A program made the translations under genes and the position numbers. Under the pieces are notes generated by a model that was not told the origin of the DNA, did no database searches, and saw only the letters and a program-made list of their open reading frames with translations. This document shows, one piece after another, positions 29,812 through 44,800 of a stretch of DNA of 64,000 nt. The DNA comes from Strigops habroptila (Eukaryota; Chordata; Aves; Psittaciformes; Psittacidae). The stretch is from NCBI RefSeq assembly GCF_004027225.2, contig NC_044282.2, forward strand, positions 68,869,787-68,933,786. Reading direction: 5' to 3'. Numbering within the stretch: position 1 is the first letter of the stretch; the number at the start of each line of letters is the position of its first letter.

Positions 29812-32800
29812 GTTAGTTGTTCAAATGACAAGTAGAATTAATCTGTGTTTACTTGAGTGTTGTTGCCTTTGTTTTATCTGTGGAAGAACTTCTGCAAGAT
29901 CAGTCATAAAACAGCTGACTGACTTGGATTCATTGTTGCTGGGGAATCGAAGTTGGTCAGCTCTTTGTCAGTGCTGACTCTTTTGTGGACATCCATGTCC
30001 TTTTAGTTGCTGGAGCTGAAATTGTTGGTTAGTTAGAAAAACAAAATGTATAGTAGCATATAGACTGCTGTATTTATCAAACTGAAGAGCAAATATAAGG
30101 TCTGATACCATGAAGGCTTAAGCATATCAAGGCTTGATGACTGAAGGCATAACGATAGCAACATCAAGCCACTAATATAAGAAGGTATTAGCAAGAACAG
30201 GTAACTTGAAGAAAAACTTCCTTTATATTACTTGTGAATTCATATGTTATTGAAATCTAGTTTCTGCCTGTTGATTCTGTACATTTAAATAGAATAACAA
30301 AATAATATGTCATTAGAGTTTGTGATTGATAATGCAATTGTGGGCCTAAAGAGTGATTAGATTAGACAAGCTGAAGAGGTGATACTGATTATTTATGTTG
30401 TTGGCATTTCCCTGATGTAATTTGTTGTTGCATCCTTACGCATTTCAGGGGTTCTGTAAATCTTTGTGGTAAAAAAAAAAAAAGAGATTCTTTTTTTCCT
30501 CTTTGTAAAGGATTATATGTAATTCCAACATAAAAATAGATGTCTCATGTTTTCTTTCAGTGACTGCATACACAGACACCTGCAATCAAAGTGACATTAG
30601 TAAAAGGCAATTAGAGGAAGATATTTCTGCAAGTGATGGTTTTGAGTATGCAGGATCGGAAGAAGAGGAGCCAGAAGATGATGAGGAAACAGGGGAAGAC
30701 GAGGAGCCAGAAGATGATGGAGAAACAGGCGAGGAAGAGGAGCCAGAAGATGATGGGGAGACAGGGGAAGAAGATAGTGATTCAGAAGATGATGAAGAAA
30801 GTGATAGTGGGCCTGATCTAGCTAGAGGCATAGGGAACATTGAAACGAGCTCGGAGGATGATGAGGATTTAAATGACCTCTTTCCAAAGGAGCCAGAGAT
30901 AGAGCATTCGTGGCGTGAGCTAGATAAAGATGCCCTTCGTGGAGATGAGGTAACAATACTTTGCACGTGACAAGTTGCTACCTGACAAGCTCAGAAATGT
31001 ATGCTGTTAGGAGTTACAAACATCAGAAATGTGTGCTGCATTTAGACCTTCACCTAGGAAACCATGAAAGTATTTTTCATGAAGGTTTTTCAGCCTTTTA
31101 GTTACAGAATGCAAGTGATGATGAAATTGGCTGAGAATGAGACTTGCAGATTTCATTGATGTCTCCCCTCACCTCTAAGCAAAGGCAGTCTGTAGGTGAA
31201 AGAACAAATGGAATTGAGCTTTCTGGAAATCCCAGAGTTTAAATAGTACTGATTTTGTTCAATAATGATTTTTTTAACTATTTTTTCATATTTGATTTTT
31301 AAACTCGTGTTTTAAGAAGTTAAGAATTCATTAGACAGTGAAGTAGGGCTTTAAAACCGAGCACAATTAGTGTACAAGAAATCACAATGCTCTAGTGCTG
31401 TTACAGTACTGTGATCCTAGTTGCTGTCGTGACAATCCATGTGATAATAACAAAATTCTAAGTGCTGATGTTGTATCTGCACTCCTAAATCCATGATTGG
31501 CGCAGTCCATTCTGCAGTGCTTTGTTATTTATGTCCTTTTTATTTGCTCTGGTGATTGCTGCTTCTGGTTTTTGCTTGTTTAAGTGATACAAAGTCTTGA
31601 GGAAAAAGTTTCTTTTACATTTTCAGCAGAGTTTATTGCTGACTTTGATTTTTACCAAGGATAGCTGCTAGAGAATTGTGTATTCCCCATAGCAGTCAGG
31701 AATTAAACCTATGAACTTTATGTCCTTTTTTTCCCCTCTCTGTTCAGATTACAAGTAGATTGGCAGTTTGTAATATGGATTGGGATAGGTTGAAGGCTAA
31801 GGATTTGCTGGCTCTATTTAATTCTTTCACACCCAAAGGAGGAACAGTATTTTCCGTGAAGGTAAGACCTGATTTCTAAAAGGAGTACTGGCTTTTACTG
31901 TTTTAAAAAAGAAAAAGACAACAAAATGAGAACAAAGTATGACAGTTCTGTGAAGAACCAAATGAGATATTAACATGATAAATTAGAAATTGTGTTGAAA
32001 TTTAACTAGCTGTATAATAAAAGTGCTGCTTTTTAGTAACAGGCATGTATTTGGTAGAGCTAGAGCCCAAAGCTGTTAACCTCTCCTGTTTATGAGGTTG
32101 CCTCTGAGGCTAACAGTGAAAGTCTGGTAGAAGGAGACTACATTTCCTTGACTAGTTTAATTTTTAGCAGTCTTTATGGTAGATAACCCAGCCTTATTTC
32201 TGGCTATTTCTAAATGCTTCCCAGCCCCTTTTATCATTGCACTTCTTGTTTCTCACCACTTTTGAGTTATTAATAAATTTGTTGAATTCTGATCAGTTAC
32301 GTTATATTTTTCCCTTTTCAGTGTCTGCCTCCAGCTTTCTGAGAAATGTTAGTCAAACACCCCTTTCTATAAAGGGTCACAATGAAATGAATGAAGTTAG
32401 GGCTCCTGTTCTTCATCTGTCCCAAAATACTCACATTCCTAGTAGGCAGTTTGTTTGTTCTAGTGTCTTTTCTGTAATTTAAAGCTAAGAGGGTATTGAA
32501 GTTTATGGAATTGAACCCTTCACTGATTTTAGATTGAAAACATTAAGTGTAAAAGGCTTGGTGAGATATTTTTTCTTAGTTGGTGTACATTATGCTGCTA
32601 CAGTTAAAACTTTACTTTTGTGTTGTCATATTTGTAGATTTATCCTTCGGAGTTTGGAAAAGAGAGATTGAAAGAGGAAGAACAAAAAGGACCTGTGGAA
32701 CTGTTTGATCTTCCAGAGAATACCACAGAGAATGATGGGTATTAACTTTATCTTCAATTGAGAGATATATGTGTGTAACTCTCCATGAAAATCCCAATCA

Positions 32801-35800
32801 AATTCAGTTTCCAAAAGTTTGTACATGGGAGTTTCCTGTGGACACCTTAATTTCATAGCTTTTTTCAAGGGGTGTTTTGTAACTGGTTCTGGTTCATTAT
32901 CAGTGCATTAAATAAATGCATTCTGATCAAACTTGAGAAGATTTGCTTGTTGATAAGTGAGGTCAACATTTTGATTATGTAGCTCATTGGAGTAATAAAT
33001 GGAACAAATGTGTGTAGAGCTTAATGTAGCATTTCTCCTCTACAAATTGCCATTCATGTAGTGAGCTCCCGTTGCTTACTGTCACAATTTTTATCTGCGT
33101 AATCAACAGGGATCTTACCTTAGGCCAAGAATTCCCAGATTGAGATTTCTTGATTGCCCTCAGCAGCAGCTCTGGCTTACTAGGCTGAGCTCATCAGGCC
33201 TACCACTGTCCAGGCTTCTTCAGGCATGTCTTTTTGTTTTTCCTTTTATTCTGCTTGAAGGTCTTGTCTTTATGGAACTTGAGAGGTTTTGCTTTTATAT
33301 TTTTTTCCCAGATTTTCCAGATGTTTGGAAATTTTGTATAATACATCCTGTTGGACTGCCCTATATTTGGAAAATCTGGATGCTTCTAAAATAAGTGCAG
33401 ATCCCTCTTGAAGAAAGCCTCTAGTGCATCAGGGAGGTGTATGATGAACTTGCAGTGAATTCTGAAGTCAGCTTCACTGTGTGCATCACGGCGCATCCTG
33501 AAGTGTTAGGTTTACTGCTCAGTGGGCTCTAGAGCCCTGAAATACACTGAAATACAGCACTGAAATACAACAAACAGAAATCCAGAGATACCTGAGTGAT
33601 ACCTGTGCATGTACCATTCAAATTCACAGGACAGGATCTCAGGCCTGTGATCATCCTGCATCCTTCCACCAGTTCATCCACTTCTCAATCTCTTTTCTAC
33701 TTTGCTTTTCTCTTGCTGTCATCTTGTGTGACATCAACACCTGTGCTACCCAAGTTAGTATCCCAATTCCTTTCCTTACCCATACTGCTTTCTTACTTAC
33801 TACTCCTGCACTGCCTCTCTCTAGCATGAGGATCTGCAGTCCTGCCCATACAGACTCTCAGATTCTCTTAATGTTCTTAATGTATACCCTTACTTATGTA
33901 TGAACATCCTTTTTATCAGCCTTGTTAAGAGACAAGCTAATTGCAAACAACTTGATAGGAACTATTAAACATTACCTTAAATGCTTATGGAGATGCTACT
34001 ATATGCCCTGCACAGGGACTCTAACCTGTGGAAAGCAGAGTCAGATACACAAAGTGTACACTTAATAACACTGAGTGAATTAGTCTTTTTACTTGAGTAA
34101 ACTCAAGAGTAAACTGAATAGATACTGGTGAAACTTCATGCTCTTTACCATCTAATCTTATTATAAGATTAGGAGAGTGTTTGAATGGTGCATATTTTTA
34201 ATGAGTTGAATTAAAATAGTTTGCAAATGAAAAGCTAAAGCCAGCTCGATTGATTGTGGTGTTTTCTGCTTTTACAGGCTTTACAGGGAAAAACTGCGTG
34301 AATATCAATTTAAGCGACTGAAATACTTCTATGCGGTGGTAGAATGTGATTCTCCTGAAACAGCCAATAAAATTTATGAGGAATGTGATGGACTGGAGTT
34401 TGAAAGTAGCTGTTCTTTTATAGACCTGAGGTAACTCCAGCAGTGACTTTTTACATGTTGGGTTGAGAGAATTAAAGCCAATTTAAAATAATTCTGAGTA
34501 AATTATGTTGTCTTTACTCTGTAACCAAAATGAGATGTAAATCAATTGGGCATCCAGTGAGTTGTTAGGTTTCCCTTTGATTCTTTCGGGGTTTTTTTCC
34601 TTCTTCCTGAGCATTTTTACTGGAATACAGAAAGTTTGAGAGGATCTCTGCAAAGAGAGATTATTCTCAGAGAAGTCAGGTGAAATGTTCTGGTTGCATC
34701 TTCAACCTTTTAGTACAGTTAAGTAAAGTGGTAGAATTTGGGAAACAAAGCAACATACTGCTTGGGTTTCCCCCTACACTCCTTTTCTTTCCCCAAAGGT
34801 TCAAGAAGTGTCTTTTTTAGGCTTGCTTACCACAGGGCAAGAATATTGCTGCTGTTGTCATGAGGCTGCAACAGATTACTAGCCCCTATGAATGAGCTGG
34901 AAGCTCTAGTGTTTCAAAAGTCACATTCGGGAAGGAAAGAATTTTAACTTATGATTGTGCTTTATTGTTAGTATTTCCTTTTGTGCAAAAAAGACTTCTA
35001 GTCTGAGCAGAAGAGAGGTTACTAAATCATAAGAAGTTTTCACAGAAGCTGGCTTTGTCTGCTGGGGCCTGTGTTGTGGGCACTTTTGGAAGTCCGAGAT
35101 AAGGTTTTTTTCTTCAAATAACTTTCTAGAGGAACTTAATTCATTTGCTTTGAACCACTTTGAAGAAGATTACCTCTACCAAATGAGCATGTAACGTTTC
35201 AAGCTTCTAAACATAGAGAATGTTTTCCAACAGACATGGCTGTTTAGGAAAAACATTGGAGAATTCTGATCTTGTACTTTGTTACATTGTAATGTTGAGC
35301 AGCATTCATCACATTACATTTGCAATGATTTAAAAAATAAAAGAGCCCCAGTAATTTGTCGTGTAGTGTACAGAGGGTTGGTGTTACTTCTGTTGTTACA
35401 CATGATGTGTAAAAAAAGATTTGGGTCTTTTTAACGTGGTTTTTTTCCTACTAATTGTAACATTAAAGATATACCATTTCCTAAAATGTTTTGATATTTT
35501 TTAATTTTTCTGTTTCGAAATTCTACTTCTTCACTTTTTTCTTTGGAATTTTTAATAGTAAGCTTCCTGAAAATACTTAAAACCAGCCCAAAACGCACCC
35601 CTGACCCTGCTAATACCAGACTGAATGTTGTTTAGTTTACTTCTCCAACATGGTGGTGTTACACATTGAAAACCTGTGGAATAGCTGTGCAGAAGCCAAC
35701 CAGTTAATCTTACATGCGTGGAGTATTTGTCCGTTTCTTATGTTTCTTTTTCAGGCTTACCAGCTTTTCCTGTTAGCACATTCTTTTGTGCTGATGTACC

Positions 35801-38800
35801 ATACTCATGAAACGCTTAGACTGTTTGTACTATGACATTTCTCACTGTATTTGAATAATAACATGTTTTATTTGCCTTTAAGATTTATTCCAGATAACGT
35901 TACATTTGATGATAAGCCAAAAGATGAAGCCTCAGAAGTGAACGTAGCTATGTATAAACCAAAGTACTTCACATCTGCTGCTATGGGAACATCAAAGGTA
36001 TCTTTACAATGTTTTTGTAATGTTGTTCTAATTTATTTGGTTTTATTGTCAGCTTATAAATAAGTCGTGGGGAAAAGATTCCTGATTATCTTCACGATTT
36101 CAAAATAAGGACATCAAACATGAAAAGATGTAAGCATGTTACAGAGCCTCAAGTTGCAACTCCATAAATAAGCTGGAGTTTTGGATTTTAAAAGAGACTC
36201 GGCTTCTTTGTTACAAATTAAATACTGTACTTTGACCTCATTATATGTCTGTTACAAGTTGCACATGGAATTACTTTGTTATTCACAGTTAAATCTTCTG
36301 ATTTTTTTTTGCTATTTGTGGCAACAAGAGCCTTTTTGGTGGTAGTGGCAGGCTTAAACAATTGCCTCCCCTCTTTGTTGCTGTTCATTCCTAGTCTCTT
36401 ATGTGACAGCCAGAACTTCCATGTGGCCATGAAGTGAACCAGATTGGAAATGTGATTAGTTGTGAAATAAGTAGTTTCTGCTGGATCATTTTTCAGTCAG
36501 ATCTGTTTCACCTCCTGGTTGAGAGTGCAGTTGCGCAAACACTTTTGTTCTCCCCACCGCAATCCATGCGTAATTCCAGGAATGAGTTGCTGCTGGCAGA
36601 GGAAAAGAGTTGATGCTGCATCAACACCAGTATCCGCTGCCACAAAGGAGATTTGGCTTACAGAGACTGTGCATTTTCTGACCTGTTGTTATGGAACCCT
36701 TCAGTGCATGAGGAGACTTCATTCTTTCATGTAGTTAAAACTCCTTGAAACTCAATTGTAGCACAAATTCCAAGAAGGTGTAATTAAATTTATTTTGGTA
36801 CATTGTTGTTATACCTCATTGTTTTAAAGAACATCAGTAGCAGGTTTGCATTGCTTCTTAAATGGAAAGCATCAAATAATTTTCCCTAAAAAGACAGAGT
36901 TACAATGTTTTAGTGTTTCAGTTTCTACAAGTGGCATTCTTATTTTTAAGGTAGATATCACATGGGATGAGACAGATCATGAGCGAGTAACGTCACTTAG
37001 CAGAACTTTTAACAAAGAGGAACTTCTCGACATGGATTTTCAAGCTTATTTGGCTTCGTCTAGTGAAGAAGAGGAGGAAGAGCAGCAAGGTACTTACTTT
37101 AATAAATGTTGTCCACAAAATCATTAGCTGCAGTGTTTGGAACACAAATTACGTAAATATCTAAATTCCCTATCTTTAGAAAAGGCTTTGAATGTTGTCT
37201 TTCATAGGGACAATATTATGCTCATTGTATAAAAGCTGTGGTCAGGTTCTGCTATGAAAACAACCTACCTTTCCCCAGACCTAAGCATCTCTGAAACTGA
37301 AATATACTTGTTTTTCTCTGTGTGTGACTTAAAGGTGGAGGGAAATTTTTGGTGAGCACACTGGGTTGTTTTTTTTCCCCACTCTTTTCAGTTAGGAAAT
37401 GAAGGGATTGATAACAGAACATGAACAGATTGACAGATGCTAAACATTTTTGACTATACTTGTGAGTTAGACATGTTCACATGAAAGCTGTAGAGTTCTT
37501 TAAACTTAGTGGAACCTGACATTCATTTTTATTTCCTTTTTTGAATGTTTGAGTTAAATACACTTTTCCAGTGTTCTTTATACACGGTAAGAAAACACAC
37601 ATAGAATTTCTTTAAATGATATCTCTAAAGCCACAGTTGAGATTCATTATGAGTAATAATTGCTAGTATGACCCCAAAGTTACTACATTCTTTTCGAAGA
37701 CAAAGTATGTTAGTTGAATGTGGAGTTACTTACTCCAAGTTTACTAGATTTGTTAGAGTTAGTGAGAGTTTGACTTCAGTTTTATAACCTTAGCTTTGAA
37801 AAAGCTCTCTGGCTTTCATTTTTTGTGCTGCAAAATCTCTTTACCTGGTGCGGTTAATGTGTGATTAAACCAGTCTTAATGATTATAATTTGAGTGATTC
37901 AAGTAGCATCAATTATGGCATATTTTCTTTATTGCTGACATGATAAATCTGTTAAAGAAAAGCTGCTTTTCATCATACATTTGGATGATTTATGTAGAGA
38001 ATGTGGTAGTTATTCTTTTCAGTGCTGAATGAAGATCTGCTGCCTTTCACTGAAGTCTGAGTAACACTTGTCAAAAATTGCCAAATGGTAGGATTAGGAG
38101 TTAATCCTACTGCTTGAGCCCCTGAATAGCTGCTTTCTGAATAGGAGCTTGCACCTCTGAGTGTAAAATCATTTTCTTCCCCCTTTTTTTTCCCCTCCTA
38201 CCCCTCTTTCTTCAGGGTGCCTTATAATTTCTTTGTCAAATTCAGCAATATCTACTTTAATCTCTTCATTTCTGAGATAAAATTACTTTCAGTAGAACTG
38301 GAGGAGCTTCCTTTTCAAAGGAAAAGTCCTGGCTTGAAATGTGGAGTGGTTAATGACTAAATGAATTAGGTACAATGCTCACTGCAGAAAGCTATTTATA
38401 GGTTAATATACTGTTTTGTCCTCTATACATATTAAAGTCTGTAGGACAAGGAGATACTGCAGAGCAACGAGATACTGCAGAAGGTGCCCGAAGACTGTGC
38501 TTGTTGGAACAGCCTAGACAGGGTGTTGAATGTGCTTCAGACCTTTAAAAGGTCCTGAGGGAGATGTAGATGTACAGAGCTTCTCGACTCCAGCAGCAGC
38601 TCTTCTCGGGTAACCAGGGGAATGTGAATGGCAGTGGAGAAAAGCTGCGCTACAGGCCTTCTGGTATTCCTAAGCTATAGGTCTTAAATAGCAAGGGGAG
38701 ATGTAAGCAGCAGAAGATATTTAAGGGAACTTTAGAGTGAAGTAGTGACATCTTTCAAATGCTTTTGACTCACGTGCTTCAGAATATAAAGAGAATGTCA

Positions 38801-41800
38801 TCTAACTTCATTAGGTACGTAAATCTTCTCTGTATGGTGCACCAACATGTAAATTCCTGAATTACCTTGCTCGTTTTTAGTCTAAAATTCAGTCTGCTCT
38901 TAATTAATGATATGTGTAACCAGAATTACAAGGTAAAGAAAATTTCATTAAGCCTTAATCAGGTCTTTCAAACAGATGTTAAAATTGATTTATACTGCAT
39001 TAAAGCAGCTAGCTGCAATCAAAAGTGAGTTTGGAGCATGCAAAGAACATTGCAGATTTTTCTGGTTATAGAGTTAGGAAATCTTCTGGCAGCAAACTCA
39101 GTTTGGCAATATCTTGGCAGGGTTAATGTCCATTTGCTTCTCATCTTACATAAATACACACTTATCAACTGCTCCATGAGCTTTAGTTTCTCTAGTAATG
39201 CTTAGTAAAGCATTTAAATGGGAGCAGCAGATGCAGAGGAAAGTGTTTCCGACTTCTATTATGTACAAGGCTACCACTAAGTTAAAGAATAGCATCTGTA
39301 GTAGGGTGGTGATGAAAGCAAATGTCTAGAAGTGAGCAACACTTGAGAAATCTTAAGAAGTAAACTAACATTGCTTGGAAGGAAAAGAAACTGACCTTAA
39401 GTAATCTTACCACTCTAATAAATCTTAAACCTGGAAATGTCTAGATTCTACTGGTTCTGAAAAGTAAGTTATTCATAGAGGAATTATGTTTCTCTAATGT
39501 CCTCATTATGTTCATGTCTTGAACGTGCTCTTGACCTTTTTATCCCTTCAGTTACGTGATACAAACCAGGATTCCATCTGACAGCGTTCCATCCAGCAGA
39601 ATTGTGTGGCACTATGCACAAATGGGAAAAATCAATGTCAGCTGCTTGAATGGAAATGTAGGAGTGTGATAAGAAGCAAAAAAATGTCCTGGACTTTTAT
39701 TCACATTTTTTTAACTTACTAAAATGTTTTATTTATAAACAGGTTTTTGCTGGCCCGTTCTTATCTTTTTTAATGGAATTTTTTAACTTAAAATATGCAC
39801 AGCATGAATGTTAGTATTACCATTATAGAGCAGTTCTGTAATGTCAAGTATTTCAGTGACCTGGTGTGTTGTGGTTCATGGCACAAAGTATCCTTTATTA
39901 TTGCTTCTGGATTTTCTGTTACTTTTTGTTCAAGTTAGGAAGCATTCGTGACGTGCATCAAGTCCATAAATACTATTTTGACCATAAGCACCAGTGACTT
40001 AGTGTATGGCATTTTAAATGATGCTTCAAATTAAGCATTGTGGGGTTTATGCCTAAGATTTTGTTCTGGTTTTGTTTGTTTAGGTTATTTTAATCTTTGC
40101 AGAGCAACATCTTTTCTGCTGTTCTGCTTTGCACACCACACAGAATAATATTTGCATATGACAAAATACTTCTATCAGTGTATTTGTGATTAGTTGTTCC
40201 TGATGGTATAATCGCAGAATATCCTGAGTTGGAAGGACCCGTAAGGATCATCGAGTCCCAGTCCTGACTCTGCACAGGGAAACCTAAAAGTTAAACCATA
40301 TGTCTAAGGGTTGTTCAAGCACTTGTTGAACACTGTCAGGTTTGTAGGGAACTCTGTGTAGCGCCCTGCCTCCCTGAAAAATATCTTGCAAAAAGTGTCT
40401 TCTGTGATATGCTTTGAATAAGCTTATTTAGATTACCTACCCTAAAGTTTAAACCCATTATCTCTTGTCCTGTCACTACAGTCCCTGATGAAGAGTCCCT
40501 CTCTGGCATCCTTGTAGCCCCCTTCAGACACTGGAAGCTGCTCTGAGGTCTCCACGCAGCTTCTCTTCTCCAGGCTGAACAGCCCCAACTTTCTCAGCCT
40601 GTCTTCATACGGGAGGTGCTCCAGCCCCTTGATCATCCTTGTGCCCTCCTCTGGACTTGCTCCAACAGCTCAAGTCCTTCTAATGTTGAGGATACCAGAA
40701 CTGTACACAATACTCCAAGTGGGGTCTCGAGAGCAGAGTAGAGGGGCAGGATCACCTCCTTTAACTGGCTGGTCATGCTCTTTATGATGTAGCCCAGGAT
40801 ATGGTTGGCTTTCTGGGCTTTTTGTGTGTTTTGTTCAAAAAGTCTTTGAACAAGCTACTGGCAGAAAGCATTGCTGCCTTAATATCCATCAGAAAGTGGT
40901 TCCTCATGTTGTGCAATGCAGCATGATAGTTGAAAGCTAGTGACAAGGTTATTTGAACTCTGAACAACCTTTGGCAATGTATTCAGCTCACTTTTCCTTT
41001 CTTGCAGCTGTTGTCAAGTGTTCTTTATTTGCTTACAGAATGAAAAGGCTCTTAAGGGTTTATTTGAAGGTGATGTTGAACGTTTGTTTTAAAACTAAGA
41101 AATGCATGTTTTATCTAAATGGGAAAGTATGACAATATACATTGTCACTTAAATTTCTCCTAGCAAAATCAGTGATAAATACAAATTGGTAGCCCCTTAC
41201 TTACCCATTTTCAAAAGAGCCTTACTTAGCTTAAGGATTATTTCATTTCCCATCCAGTATAGCTTTACTTTTCATTTCACATGACACTAGGAAGAAGAAA
41301 CAACAAAATGGCTTATTTTTCTTCTCGGTCTTCAAAGCAGAATGCCACCATGTGTGTGCCTTAGTTGTGTTCCCTGAACATTAACTTCAACTGATCACTT
41401 TCTTGAAACTGGCTGTGATAGCTTTACTCTCAATTTCTAGATGGTGACGTAGCTCATGAAATGGTAGATGACAAACCCAGGAAAAGCCAAAAAGATGATG
41501 AAGAGCAAATTGCCAAGTACAGACAACTTTTGCAAAGTATCCAAGAAAAAGAGAAAAAACAGGAAGAAAAGGATATAGGAATGGAGGTTAAATGGATTCC
41601 AGGTAAGCTTTATTTTTTTTCTTTTACTGCCTTGGAGGATATGCAGTGTTGGCCTGTTAACAGGGATATATTGTAAGGTGTTGGATTTATAGGAGTAGAA
41701 ACTGACCTTTTTTCCCCATAAATTTAAATCCAGATGGATTACCATGCGGGAAATAGAAGAAATAATATGACTCAACTCAGTTCCTCAGCAGTGAGCTTCT

Positions 41801-44800
41801 CTTTGTAGTTTATTTTTTGCCAGTTTTTTAGTGAGCTTGTTTTTTCATTCATCGCTTCATAGATTTTTCTTGAATAGCATTTGTGTGTTTGCCATAGAGT
41901 CATAAAACATACCTGCACTTTTAAAAATGCAAACCAGTATGATTTGGAAACAGCATAAAATTAGAGGAGAGTAGTTTGAAAATCTTGCTTACATAATGCT
42001 GAAGATGTGGGGGAACACAGAAGGGAGAAGTCTGAGCTTCCAGTGAGACTGCTCTGTGAGAGAAAGCGGCCAGGAAGAAAAGTTGGGGGACAGTGACATC
42101 CAGATTTTCATCTGGAAATTAAAAGTAACTTCACCATACAGCATCCCAGCAGAACTCACCCTGAGATCTGAAAACCAAGGGCTGGGTTTTTTCCCTTTAT
42201 GATTAAAAGACATTCAGACTGATTTTGGTGTTTTGTGCATGTGTGTGCTTTCTCTGAGTTCTAATGGGCCAGTTTAACAACTCGCTACATCCACAAAGGG
42301 AAGGGTTTTCACTGTCGCCTCTTGTCCTTGATGCTGACCCAGGGCTCGTTCTGACTGCCTGTACCAGCCCTGGGACTTGTTCGATATCTTTGCAAGCTTG
42401 ATTTTGTTTGCTAAAATGACAGAGCTACTCTGCAAAAGATCTAAAACTATGGGTCTTTTTCACTGAGTTTACAAGTCAGATGATAGGCAAATGGAAGCAT
42501 TTGGCGAACGCTCAGAAGGTTGAATTATGCATTCCAAAGACTAGAGATATGTGACATTACTTCTTCAGGGGCAGCAAGGTGCTGTGTTGGCTCAGTAGAT
42601 GTAGCACTGCAGGCTACGTAAGGACACAGCCTGATCTGTTTCTGTATATACTGAGACCAGAGATACACTAGAATCCAGCCCCTTCACCGCTGATGGTTTA
42701 ATTCCAGATGGGAATGCAGTATGTAATTATATGATATATACACTAATATTATTCTGAATTCACTTAGGTAACTTCTGTGGAATATAAATGCTCGCTTCTT
42801 AAATCCTATTCTGTTCTGTACCGAGTCACTGAACTGAATGGAAGTGTTTTATTCCTAGCTCTTAGTAAGATCTGTATTCAAAAGTATACACTGGCGTTAA
42901 AAACAGTTGTGTGTTTTCAGTTGTGCTTATATAATTCCAGTCATTTCCCGCATGAATTCTCCCAAAACCTGTTAGAGAAACCATGTATATCATGTGCGAC
43001 TGGGCAATGGTTGCTAACACAGCTGTACCGTCATGGTTTACTTCATCTGTCCACACTGTGGCACTATTTGCTTTCTTGATGCTACTCACTTGGTAGCTTT
43101 AATTCATTGTGCCATGAGCAGTCAAGGCAAATCAGCTTCATACATAAGTAGCTATTATAAGATTTTTACAAAGATTTTTTTGTTGCCACTTTTTAGGCTG
43201 AAGGTGGAAAGGTTTTCAACCTTCAGTCGAAACAATTGCTGCTGGGAATGTGTTCTGTACTTATATAGACCAGGCATTGTTTGAACAATCAGAAAAGCTC
43301 CCATTTTTTGTGTTGATTTACAAAACACGTTTGTTTGTTTGTTTGTTTGTTTGTTATACACTCTTTCTTCCAAAGAATCTTGCAAATCATATGAATGAAG
43401 TCCTCTAACATAAAAAAGTCTAAGCAACATAATGTGGTGACATAGTTAGAAATCTAGGGCAAACCATGCATAAGAGTAGATGGGAAATTGTTTTAAGAGA
43501 GACTAAAGGAAACTCTCTGTAGTCTCCCTTGCACAGGTTGAGCAAGAAGTTTTCTGAAAGGCTCTGCCTCTTAAAACTGCCTTGCATGTTACAAGTAAAT
43601 TATATTAACATTTAGGAAGTGTAGTAGAGATGGAATCCAGTTTCCTAATACATGGGCTCCCTGTTTCTTTACAATGGAACTTGACTTTAGAGAATTGGAT
43701 TTGTTCCGTCTTACATCTGGTCCAACCCCTTCCTTACTGCACCTTCTTGTGGGGCTCCCATGACTTTTGCTATATCCTCATCTCCGTTGAGGGAGGGATG
43801 GAAAGGATGGGAAGAAAACCCACCAACAAACAAACCCAAAATGAACAAACAAAACACCCTATCCTGATAAATATGACTGACTTTGTTGCAAGTCAGTTGG
43901 ATGCCTGTGCTCTGGCTCAGGTTTGTTCATGTAATGATGGGTTGAACGTGTATGTGAAGTTTGCAGTGGTAGTTTATAGTATTTGATGTCAGTTTAGCAG
44001 CTATGATTTTGCAGTGTATGTTAGCGTTTCCTCATTTCTTACCCTAAAAAAGTTAGAGTATTATCAATGAACAGAGGTTCTGGAAATCATGGAAGTGTTC
44101 ACTTGCCTTTGCTAGTTAGACTATTCCCCTCCAGGAGGTCTGTCAATACCACTCTTAGTCCCTGGAATATGTTTTTGTCCAAGTCCTGAAAGTGAAAACG
44201 AGTGTTTTAACTTTGCTTTCCAGTCTAATGTATGGCAACACTTTAGTCATTACTGATTTCAGGCTGCACTTGGAGAGGAAGTCCTGCACACCTGAAAAGG
44301 AGATTTATTTTTCTTACATATGTATATATATATTATTTTTTTACTGTGGAGCATAGTCAGCACATGCTGAACAGTAGTTTATAGCTCTGGCAATATAGAC
44401 GCAGTTGAGACTGTTCCCTTAGGAGAGAAGTACATTAGTTATGATGTTGTGTTTTTCTTGAACAAATGTGCTTATTGAAATTCCAAAACAATTTAATTAT
44501 GTTCACTTGGAGCATTCAGGGAATTCAAGAATAGTTTTTGTTGTAATCTCTTAAGGCTCCTTAATTTTTTCACAACTAGTTTGTCTGTTGAAATATTTTT
44601 ATTATCAAGCTTTGCCTTAATCTGCTGCCCAAATGTTGACTATAGAGAGGGTTACAACAGTTAAATCTAGGAAGTTTTTCAATTGAAAGGCAGAGATTTG
44701 AATCAAATTGAGAATTTGAGTTTTGGCACGCGTGGTTATAGAAAGCATACTTTGTGAATGATTCAGTTATTCTTGAATCATAATAGTTTTAAATAAACCA

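Noticed and set aside
30586-30966. 126-codon minus-strand open frame rich in Ser
   Set aside because: It is the antisense shadow of the acidic GAA/GAT-rich ESF1 exon; the Ser codons are the complement of Asp/Glu codons.
31110-31148. C/D-box snoRNA-like element: TGCAAGT stem, GATGATGA, CTGA, ACTTGCA
   Set aside because: Only 39 bases in total with about 10 between the C-like and D-like boxes, too short for a C/D snoRNA.
33439-33505. Second C/D-box-like spacing (ATGATGA to CTGA) in an ESF1 intron
   Set aside because: No terminal stem and no convincing C'/D' boxes.
43155-43430. Minus-strand open frame with a TNKQTNKQ stretch
   Set aside because: Created by the (GTTT)n microsatellite.
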